From positions 1 to 35,786 of the forward strand of contig NZ_MIEK01000031.1 in assembly GCF_001742285.1 (NCBI RefSeq): a stretch of 35,786 bases of DNA, written 5' to 3'. The notes under the pieces were generated by a model that saw only the letters and a program-made list of their open reading frames with translations, was not told the DNA's origin and ran no database searches. Source of the DNA: Enterococcus rivorum. Its GTDB lineage: Bacteria; Bacillota; Bacilli; Lactobacillales; Enterococcaceae. This document shows positions 28,517 to 34,677 of the stretch, piece by piece. A program made the position numbers and the translations under genes. The stretch's first letter is position 1; each line of letters begins with the position of its first letter.

Positions 28517-29269
28517 TTACGTCAAAGAACGAAGTGCCCCATCTCTATATTCATTTGGTGATAAAACGATTGGCATGTTTCCAATATCAATTATCGAAAT
28601 ACCCTCTTCAGTTCCACTAGGTTCGTTAGAAAAAAGTAAATTATCATACATTGCCCCTTGACCAGCAACTTGCTTAACAATTGCAATTCTTGTTTTATCT
28701 TTTTCTACTGTATCGCAATAATCGTAACGTTCTGTTGCTGCTTGACCATTTATCATTTTTAAACATTCTCGAATAGTCTGAATCTGTAAATCACAGGCTT
28801 GAAAAATTGAAAATGCAAGATTTCTTGTAAAAGAGACTTCTCCTTTTAGAATGACATCTACGTGAATAATAATGTCATTTTCCCCAGGAGTCCCAGCTTT
28901 ATTCAAAGTTAAGCGTTCGTCTAGCAAACCTTCTGAAGAACCGAACTCGTTGAATTGTTTTCCTGATTCGTCTGCTCCAGTTAACATGATATAAACACCA
29001 GTTAATGTATGGGTAATACCAGTCCCCAGTTCTCCCAATACTTTAGTTGAGATTGGAATGATATCCATAATTGAATTAATTTCTATATGATGTTGTTGAG
29101 GATTGATAATAGACACGTTAAATTCTGAAATGGCTGGAAATAGTTCTTTTACCTCTTTCGACACATTGTAAATACTTAAAAAATGGTCTCTTAAGCTTGT
29201 TTTACTAGCAAATTCAACTTTTTCCACATGAAAACATTTAATTACTAATTGTCGCTGAATTTTTTTCAC
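28517..29269 (-). CDS. prdD: Proline reductase cluster protein PrdD
   Basis: A 250-residue paralogue of the middle part of PrdA (about residues 183-433): both share LGxGITH/R, the ILTGxDxxG..xEFGSSEGxLD segment, GQGAMxDNL and the final GALRSLT / GGIHALT. It ends exactly where PrdA is cleaved, so PrdD plus PrdE mirror the two PrdA chains as separate genes. Function is accessory or unresolved. The start is a GTG at 29267-29269, with AGGGTGA 6 bases upstream. A possible promoter lies at 29310-29338. Confidence 0.9.
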   Translation of the reverse strand: MKKIQRQLVIKCFHVEKVEFASKTSLRDHFLSIYNVSKEVKELFPAISEFNVSIINPQQHHIEINSIMDIIPISTKVLGELGTGITHTLTGVYIMLTGADESGKQFNEFGSSEGLLDERLTLNKAGTPGENDIIIHVDVILKGEVSFTRNLAFSIFQACDLQIQTIRECLKMINGQAATERYDYCDTVEKDKTRIAIVKQVAGQGAMYDNLLFSNEPSGTEEGISIIDIGNMPIVLSPNEYRDGALRSLT

Positions 29270-29309
29270 TATTTATCACCCTATATTTTAATTTTGAATA
29301 AATCGCGGC

Positions 29310-29338
29310 AGCATAGATTCAAGAAAATCAATTGACAA
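29310..29338 (-). promoter_or_regulatory. Possible internal promoter before prdD
   Basis: TTGTCA (29333-29338, minus strand) and TATGCT (29310-29315) are 17 bp apart, 41 bp before the prdD start. The -35 is good and the -10 weak. It would give prdD-prdE-prdF a second transcript. Confidence 0.35.
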
Positions 29339-29353
29339 TATTTAAAAGTATTC

Positions 29354-29398
29354 GCTAGTAGTTATTCTTCTGAATATAATCACTTGGTAACTACTAGC
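29354..29398. repeat. Inverted repeat between prdB and prdD
   Basis: Arms 29354-29364 and 29388-29398 are perfectly complementary (11 bp). The loop contains a further small hairpin (TTATTC-TTCT-GAATATAA). The T run is on the plus-strand side only, so it is not a typical minus-strand terminator; a role in mRNA processing or stability after prdB is possible. Confidence 0.5.
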
Positions 29399-29434
29399 AA
29401 ATCCTTTTTTCTTTATTAGTCGATAACCGTTTTT

Positions 29435-30160
29435 TTAAATATGGGCAATATATTCGTAAGGAAGTGAAACAATTTTTCCTGCGCTTGGAATGGCAACAAG
29501 CTGCTCCAATGTGTCTTCTAAAATATGCGTTTGCATTTCGATATTATTTGGTTCACCTGCATTAGCACCCATTGGCATTAGAGGAGCCACGGCTCTTGGA
29601 GAACCATTTTGGCGTACAACTGGAGGTAATGCTGCGATTAAGATTGTTGGGATACCTATTTCTTCGATTGCTCTCTGCACGATCACGGCAGTTCTATGAC
29701 AGGTCCCTCAACCAGCTGTGAGAACAACAGCATCAACGTTCTCATCTAATAATTTTTGAGCAATGGCAGGACCAGTTTCATCAGTAAAAACTTCTTGGTT
29801 TCCGCCTCCGCCCATGAATCCAAAATGGGTTGGTGCAGCTTCTTTAATAAAGCCAGCTTTAACTAATTCGTTTAAACGATCAATAGGAAACATACAGTTG
29901 ACGTCTCTATTCACATCAGCGTTATCATATCCTCCATGTGATACCATCAAATCTTTACTGGCAGTTTCATTAGGTATTTCTCTATATGTCGTATCTCCAG
30001 CTAAATTAAAACGCTCATCTGATTTCACGTGAACGCCCGCTGCTGTAGCTAAAGCAACACGCATTTCTTTAAGTTCTTTTGTTACAGGGGTAAAAACTGG
30101 TTTTGGTGTAATTGGTACAAAAATTTCTGATTGCAAACCAGGGATTACTGTAAGTTTCAT
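29435..30160 (-). CDS. prdB: D-proline reductase selenocysteine subunit PrdB (UGA-recoded)
   Basis: Catalytic subunit that, with PrdA, opens D-proline reductively to 5-aminovalerate. The reading frame is interrupted by a TGA at 29708-29710 in the context VLTAG-U-GTCHRTAVIVQRAI and continues without a shift to a TAA at 29435-29437. This matches the known Sec position of clostridial PrdB (near residue 152; here 151). A SECIS-like hairpin lies 17-33 bases after the UGA. The start is the ATG 30158-30160, which has GGAG 7 bases upstream; the ATG two codons earlier touches the ribosome site. The resulting 241 residues equal the clostridial length as I recall it. Preceded by the tandem repeat leader. 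Annotation software would likely split it into two genes. Confidence 0.95.
29675..29710 (-). promoter_or_regulatory. Sec UGA codon and candidate SECIS of prdB
   Basis: UGA is at 29708-29710 (minus strand). Bases 17-33 after it (29691-29675) can fold as CUGCCG-UGAU-CG-U-GCAG: six pairs, a 4-base loop with G at its second place, and one bulged U on the 3' arm. Distance and loop G agree with known bacterial SECIS rules; the fold was done by eye. Confidence 0.65.
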
Positions 30161-30166
30161 GTTCAT

Positions 30167-30559
30167 TCTCCTTTACATTATGGGTCCGATGTCCATTATT
30201 TCTAACGAGTGGAACTCGTAAGAATAAGTGGCTCTCCTTTACATTATAGGTCCGATGTCCGCTATCTCTACGTCAGCTTTGCTTCCTAGAATAGTGGCTC
30301 TCCTTTACATTATAGGTCCGATGTCCATTATTTCTAACGAGTGGAACTCGTAAGAATAAGTGGCTCTCCTTTACATTATGGGTCCGATGTCCATTATCTC
30401 TACGTCAGCTTTGCTTCCTAGAATAATGGGTCTCCTCTCCCTTGTAGGTCCGATGTCCGCTACTCCTAGCTTGTTTCACTCGAAGGATCGAAGTCTTCTT
30501 TTTTCTTGTAGATTCGATGACTCTTACTCTGCATTAGCTTTATTTATTAGAATAGGGAC
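30167..30559 (-). repeat. Tandem 66-bp leader array upstream of prdB (six units)
   Basis: Six head-to-tail units start (plus coordinates) at 30167, 30233, 30299, 30365, 30431 and 30494; periods are 66, 66, 66, 66 and 63. In transcript order they are D', C', B2, A2, B1, A1, then prdB. Units A and B alternate and differ mainly in the hairpin: A folds as an imperfect stem with ACGAGU-UCC-ACUCGU at its tip; B as a stem with AGC-AAA-GCU at its tip flanked by GA/GA mismatches. Every A and B unit shares GGACAUCGGACC and ends AUAAUGUAAAGGAGA, a Shine-Dalgarno copy. C' and D', nearest the upstream gene, are degenerate. The last copy supplies the real prdB ribosome site. I recognise no described riboswitch or RNA family here. 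The array fills the whole 409-bp gap between genes. Confidence 0.85.
30173..30394 (-). other. Repeated seven-codon mini-ORFs in the prdB leader
   Basis: On the minus strand, units A1, A2 and B2 each contain ATG..TAA mini-ORFs at 30173-30196, 30305-30328 and 30371-30394, all encoding MDIGPIM. Each stop codon abuts the AGGAGA copy that follows. In B1 the ATG is changed to GCG. No strong ribosome site precedes them, so translation is uncertain; in the last unit translation would end 12 bases before the prdB start and could couple to it. Confidence 0.4.
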
Positions 30560-30574
30560 CTTTTTTTAAAAAAA

Positions 30575-30865
30575 TTATAACTTATTCTCGTTTGTCATTT
30601 TTTCTCTTAACATTTTCGTCTGTTCAATTGCATGGACATATTTTTCATCTGGTTCTTTTTCTAAAACTTCTGGATAGCTCATCATAAAGCCAACTTCTTG
30701 ACCTAGTTGAATGTCATATTCTGAAATCAACATTCTTCTTGGTATTTTAAATTGGCCTAATCTGCCTTTAATGTCAATAGTGACACTAGCATCCGTTATT
30801 TCTACTAAAATACCTTCAAACATTCTTTCAGTTGATACATATTTTAGCTTATCCATTCTATCCAT
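30575..30865 (-). CDS. Small prd-cluster protein (CBO2463/CBO2479-like)
   Basis: A 96-residue protein beginning MDRMDKLKYVSTERMFEGILVEITDAS, with a beta-rich core (SVTIDIKGRLGQFKIPRRMLI) and a charged helical C-terminus. It resembles the small CBO2463/CBO2479-type proteins that I recall from clostridial proline reductase loci; function unknown. The core could be a small OB/SH3-like barrel. Start is the ATG at 30863-30865, with AAGGTGG 4-5 bases upstream; the frame is open further to 30907 without a ribosome site. It lies 42 bp after prdA and just before the repeat array. Confidence 0.75.
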   Translation of the reverse strand: MDRMDKLKYVSTERMFEGILVEITDASVTIDIKGRLGQFKIPRRMLISEYDIQLGQEVGFMMSYPEVLEKEPDEKYVHAIEQTKMLREKMTNENKL

Positions 30866-30907
30866 AAATCCACCTTCAATACGATGCTTTAGTTTTTGTA
30901 ATAACAA

Positions 30908-32818
30908 TTATTTTTCGTAAATTTCAATCCGCTTTTTACTTTTCGGTAAGACTTGTTCATTGTCTGCAAGCGTAATTTTTTTACCGGTTGCTTTTTCAAT
31001 CGCTTCAACATTATTTAATTTCACATTTGGATTCCATTTACGTTCTGCTGTTTTAATTTCTTCTCCAGAAAGAGCCGTCTTCAACATTGATAGTGCTCGA
31101 ATGGCATCTTCTTCACATAACGTATTATTTGCAAGAATTTCATTTTCTATGCCTTGCATTGATTTATTGTTATCAATCATATGTTTCATATATTTATTTC
31201 CAACAACAAGCGCACCTTGCATAGCTGAATAAGTAACCCCTACAACTTCAACATCACGGCTGCCGATTTCTTCAATATGAGAAGCGAAATCAATATGGTT
31301 ATTTCCAAATCCTTCTGTTGTCACAATAGCTCCATCCAGATCCATTGCTTCAATCATCATTCCTAAACGTTTAGAAACATAGAATTTTTCTGAATTAGCT
31401 TGTGGTGATCCCACAAACACAACTCCAACTAGATCAATTTCTTCATCCGCCATAGCTGCTTGAACAAGTGGCTCACGGAAATAGTGGCGAGAGCATTCTT
31501 TGGAAGCTGGCCCAATACATGTTAAGGCATGAATCCCTCCATCAAGTACTTCAGTAGGTGCCAACATTACTGGTAAATTCCCTAAATCGACGTTTGGCTT
31601 AGCCCCTAGCGTCCCTACTGGCTCAACAGGCATAATTAAATTATCATGCATTGCACCTTGACCCATGATTTCTTTAATTATCAATACCTTCTTGTTACCT
31701 TTGCGCCGATATTGAACAATTTCTTCTGTATTTACAACTAAAGAATCGTCCACTTGTTTTAATGCCTTGCGAATTTCTTCAGTAATTGCATCTGCAGCTT
31801 TATGTGCCGCTAAAGGACCACTACGTTCCATATTTGTTCCAGCTTTAATAGTTACTTGTGCTTTAATAAAGATTTCGCCTTTATCTGGAGCACCTGGTCT
31901 ATTCCACATAATATTGCGGTCTAATTCTCCTTCTGAAGAACCAAATTCACCGATTTGTACACCGTTCGCATCAGTCCCAGTCAAAATCATAACCGCACCA
32001 TCGATAACGCGAGTTATTCCGTGGCCGAGATCGCCTTCTTCTTTTGTCGCAATTGGTTGCACATCCATAATTGTTTCACTGTATACATCGTAATTTTCTG
32101 GTGTAATAATTTCCAATTTCATATGTTCAACTAGTTCTTCAAGTTTTACTGCATCTCCGCAGATTTCTTCTGCATTTCTTAAAAACAAGGTTGTTCCTTC
32201 TATTTTTGTTTCATCAGCAAAATCGACTTTATCAATTTTAAAGTGTTTCTTTATTAAGCTTCTGATTTTTTTTGTTTCTACTTGTTTGTCAGAAGTAACC
32301 ATTTGTTCTTCGTTAAAACTAGAAGTAGTGACATTTGCTGCCTTCTCTTGATTCGTCGTTTGCGGAACAGCCACTCCCCCAATTGATAATGGAATTTCTA
32401 GCTCAATTCCTTCCCCTTTTGCAATACTTAATTTAAGAGTTTGGGTTCCAAGAGCTGTTGAATGACTTGAGATAACAGGTTGAACGATTTCGGTACTTTT
32501 TTGATTGTTGTCTTCAGATTCCTCTTTAATTGTTGAACTTGATTCTTTTTTTGAATCAAAAGTTTGGTTAACACCTTCAAGTGCATCTGGTGTTAGTGGA
32601 ATTAAAGCATCTAAAGTCTTCGTTAATTTCGCCCCTAAAACTTGTTCGATGGTTAAACAGTCTTCTGGCATTTTTAGCAAACCAGAATCTTCTAAATCAG
32701 CAAACAAAGCTGGGTCTTCAAGATTTTCAGGTTGAATAATAATTCCTGCTTCTGCTCTACAGCATAATACTGCAGGGTCTTTGGCATGGTCTTTTGCTGT
32801 TTCTACAGTGATTGACAT
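30908..32818 (-). CDS. prdA: D-proline reductase proprotein PrdA
   Basis: Proprotein of the pyruvoyl-containing subunits of D-proline reductase. Autocleavage is expected between Thr433 and Cys434 (GGIHALT-CIGPASKE); the cysteine becomes the pyruvoyl group that holds D-proline. Residues about 183-433 match PrdD and 434 onward match PrdE. The N-terminal part (1-180) contains CCRAEAGI near residues 19-26 and a Ser/Thr/Glu-rich linker. At 636 residues it is close to clostridial PrdA. TAGGAGG lies before the ATG. It follows prdC by about 70 bp on the same strand. Confidence 0.95.
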   Translation of the reverse strand: MSITVETAKDHAKDPAVLCCRAEAGIIIQPENLEDPALFADLEDSGLLKMPEDCLTIEQVLGAKLTKTLDALIPLTPDALEGVNQTFDSKKESSSTIKEESEDNNQKSTEIVQPVISSHSTALGTQTLKLSIAKGEGIELEIPLSIGGVAVPQTTNQEKAANVTTSSFNEEQMVTSDKQVETKKIRSLIKKHFKIDKVDFADETKIEGTTLFLRNAEEICGDAVKLEELVEHMKLEIITPENYDVYSETIMDVQPIATKEEGDLGHGITRVIDGAVMILTGTDANGVQIGEFGSSEGELDRNIMWNRPGAPDKGEIFIKAQVTIKAGTNMERSGPLAAHKAADAITEEIRKALKQVDDSLVVNTEEIVQYRRKGNKKVLIIKEIMGQGAMHDNLIMPVEPVGTLGAKPNVDLGNLPVMLAPTEVLDGGIHALTCIGPASKECSRHYFREPLVQAAMADEEIDLVGVVFVGSPQANSEKFYVSKRLGMMIEAMDLDGAIVTTEGFGNNHIDFASHIEEIGSRDVEVVGVTYSAMQGALVVGNKYMKHMIDNNKSMQGIENEILANNTLCEEDAIRALSMLKTALSGEEIKTAERKWNPNVKLNNVEAIEKATGKKITLADNEQVLPKSKKRIEIYEK

Positions 32819-32888
32819 TTGTCAAAACCTCCTAATGATATTTAGTCCATTTGTTCTTTGTTACATGTTTTCTAAAACAAACTTTTCG

Positions 32889-34178
32889 CTAATGATCAGA
32901 TTGGATTCTCCTGTATAGCTTGTGACCAGCCGCTCTTAGTACGTGATCTGTATTATGATAAACCGGAACTCCTAACCTAGGAGCTACACCCATAACGGTG
33001 TTTGTTCAATCCTGACAAGTTCCAGTAAGTATAACTTCTGCGCCTTCTTTTTTCATTTTCAAAACTTTTTCTGCTTGCCCCGGACATATTCCTGGCAAAT
33101 CACACCTATACCGTCCATCCACTTCTACCATTCTCTTACAACGTTCTGCTGCTACAATCTCCGCACCCATTCCTATTGCAATTTCTGTCAGTCTCTCTTT
33201 TCCGCCGCCACACTCACAAATTAAAATGCCGACTTTACGTTGTTCATTAGGAAAAGGCATTGCCACTAAGATTCCACCGGTTGTTTTAGTCAACGGTGTA
33301 TCTTCTTCCCCATGTTTTCCTGTAAATGGACCTCCAACAACAATTTCACCGTGGGGTTGAATGTACCCACCACATTTGTCAATAAAATACTTCATAGGGA
33401 ATCCAATGGGTTGATTCATAAGAATTTTTTCATGTGCTTGAACTCGACCAGCTATAGTCAAATCCTTTTCAATAAAAGGCTTTCTTTGCTCGATTGCTTC
33501 AACAGCATGCTTAATTGTTTCAATGTTGGAGACAATAGCATTCGCAGAACTTGGTAATTGTCCTGGTTCTAAGGTAATTCCTAATAGTTCCCTAATAATG
33601 ACGCGTTCATCACCAGCAGGATACATATCACTTAGATACTTCAACTCAATATTAGGCTCATCTTTACAGGCTCTTCCCAAAGCTAGCATCGCTTTACGAT
33701 ATTTCGTTTTAATGGCAATATAAGCTTTTCCAGCTTTTGTCATTTCCATTAGGTAATTCAGACCTCGAATAATAACATCGGGATGGTCTTCCATAAACTG
33801 AACATTGTGACCAAGCAAGGGTTCACACTCAGCAGCATTAGCTATAATATAACCGTTTTCAATCGTTGTGTTATATTTCACATGCATAGGGAAACCAGCA
33901 CCCCCAGCTCCTACGACACCAGCTGCTTTAATCGCTTCTAAATTTGTTTCGGTTTTTGGAATAGGGATAAAATGATCGGGTTGGTTTTCCTTTAAACGTA
34001 TCACAACTTCTGATCCGTTAATGTTTACGATAGTACCTGAAACACTTGTATGAATGTTCGCACCTAAACCATTAGGTATAGCAATTAGCTGCCCTTTTTC
34101 AACCTCTTCATTCATCTTAACAATTGGTATACACGGTGAACCAACATGTTGTTTTAGTAGAATATGAATCTTGTTCAT
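32889..34178 (-). CDS. prdC: Electron-transfer protein PrdC, selenoprotein (UGA-recoded)
   Basis: RnfC-like protein thought to carry electrons from NADH to D-proline reductase. The frame has an in-frame TGA at 33006-33008 in LTGTCQD-U-TNTVMGVAPRLGVPVY and runs on to TAG at 32889-32891, giving 429 residues with Sec391. The downstream 38 residues (ending DHVLRAAGHKLYRRIQSDH) match what I know of clostridial PrdC, also a selenoprotein. Other features: N-terminal barrel (LKQHVGSPCIPIVKMNEEVEKGQ), the GVVGAGGAGFPMHVKYN nucleotide-binding-like motif, and cysteines in LICECGGGK and RYRCDLPGICPGQ. AGGAGGTG precedes the ATG by 10 bases. First gene of the prd operon. Automatic annotation would truncate it at the UGA. 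Confidence 0.93.
32967..33008 (-). promoter_or_regulatory. Sec UGA codon and candidate SECIS of prdC
   Basis: UGA is at 33006-33008 (minus strand). Bases 21-39 after it (32985-32967) fold as AGCUCCU-AGGUU-AGGAGUU: seven pairs with one wobble and a loop starting AGGU, like the E. coli fdhF SECIS loop. Placement within about 16-37 bases of the UGA is right for a bacterial SECIS. Confidence 0.7.
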
Positions 34179-34244
34179 CTTTATTTCACCTCCTTTATTT
34201 TGTATTTGTTTTCACAATATCAATTAGAAATAATCCTTTTTTTA

Positions 34245-34318
34245 AAAAGTGGTTATTTCAAGTTGATAATAGCACAGAAAAATTTATAAAAAAAGTGCCC
34301 CAAAAGTGATGAAAAGCA
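34245..34318 (-). promoter_or_regulatory. Putative prd operon promoter with AAAAGTG operator repeats
   Basis: Reading toward prdC, TATTAT (34266-34271) is a good -10 but only a T run occupies the -35 place, as in activator-dependent promoters. Just upstream, AAAAGTG (34291-34297), AAAAGTG (34302-34308) and AAAAGCA (34312-34318) are spaced 11 and 10 bp, about one helical turn. A further AAAAGTGGTTATTTC lies at 34245-34259. These are candidate sites for the neighbouring AraC-type regulator. A stem AGTGC/GCACT with T run also overlaps the upstream repeats. Confidence 0.45.
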
Positions 34319-34335
34319 CTCAATAAAAAAACATC

Positions 34336-34364
34336 TTGACACCAATAATTGAATGTGCTACGAT
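34336..34364 (+). promoter_or_regulatory. selC promoter
   Basis: TTGACA (34336-34341), a 17-bp spacer and TACGAT (34359-34364). Transcription would start at or next to the first tRNA base (34371). Confidence 0.88.
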
Positions 34365-34370
34365 TCCGTT

Positions 34371-34467
34371 GGGAGTGGATGGGTTCTGGTGTTCCCTCTG
34401 GTCTTCAAAACCAGTATGAGGAGTTAAGAGCTTCTTGGGTGGGTTCGATTCCCACACATTCCCGCCA
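34371..34467 (+). tRNA. selC: tRNA-Sec (anticodon UCA)
   Basis: Selenocysteine tRNA, charged with serine and converted by SelA. The 97 bases include the encoded GCCA end. Anticodon TCA is at 34405-34407 in a CUUCAAA loop on a CUGGU/ACCAG stem. The long variable arm (about GAGGAGUU/AGCUUCUU, eight pairs with wobbles), the 5-bp T stem GUGGG/CCCAC and an 8-position acceptor arm with G73 are typical of bacterial tRNA-Sec. The eighth acceptor pair is G-A, and the six-pair D stem GGGUUC/GUUCCC has two central U-U mismatches. It is divergent from prdC and upstream of the AraC gene. Confidence 0.95.
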
Positions 34468-34481
34468 AATAAGGATTTATG

Positions 34482-34550
34482 ACAGGTTACTAAAGAGTCA
34501 ATTTTCTAAAAAAAAATTGATCTGTTTAATAAAACCTGTTTTCTTTTTTT
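34482..34550 (+). terminator. selC terminator
   Basis: Outer arms ACAGGTT/AACCTGT (34482-34488 / 34533-34539) enclose TCAATTTT/AAAATTGA; a T-rich run follows. Confidence 0.7.
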
Positions 34551-34574
34551 CCTTACTAAAAGAGTAATCCACAA

Positions 34575-34588
34575 AGAAAGCGCTTTAA
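34575..34588. promoter_or_regulatory. cre-like site (CcpA) upstream of the AraC regulator
   Basis: AGAAAGCGCTTTAA matches the cre consensus TGWAARCGYTWWCA at 12 of 14 positions, including the full AAGCGCTT core. It suggests carbon catabolite control of the regulator and so of the prd genes. Confidence 0.55.
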
Positions 34589-34610
34589 AACATAGGCTTA
34601 AACAAAGAAA

Positions 34611-34654
34611 AAAAGTGGCTATTTCCCATGTGGCTATTTTCAACGAAAAAAGTG
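34611..34654 (+). promoter_or_regulatory. AAAAGTG / GTGGCTATTTC repeats before the AraC gene
   Basis: AAAAGTGGCTATTTC (34611-34625), GTGGCTATTTTC (34630-34641) and AAAAGTG (34648-34654). The first nearly equals AAAAGTGGTTATTTC at 34245-34259 upstream of prdC. GTGGCTATTT copies are 15 bp apart in direct orientation. Likely an operator for autoregulation. Confidence 0.45.
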
Positions 34655-34677
34655 TCTTATATCAAGGAGGTCAACTA

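Noticed and set aside
29435-30166. prdB as a pseudogene broken by a stop codon
   Set aside because: The TGA sits at the known Sec position, the frame continues unshifted, a SECIS-like hairpin follows, and selA/B/C/D are adjacent.
30167-30559. Tandem repeats as a CRISPR array
   Set aside because: There are no unique spacers between short repeats; whole 66-bp units repeat back to back, with the ribosome site of prdB as the last element. No cas genes are near.
34280-34320. Attenuator hairpin before prdC
   Set aside because: The AGTGC/GCACT stem is short with a long loop, and the best -10 lies downstream of it, so the prd transcript would probably not contain it.
34349-34567. Open frame of 72 codons across selC
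   Set aside because: It is read through the tRNA gene and its terminator and has no ribosome site.
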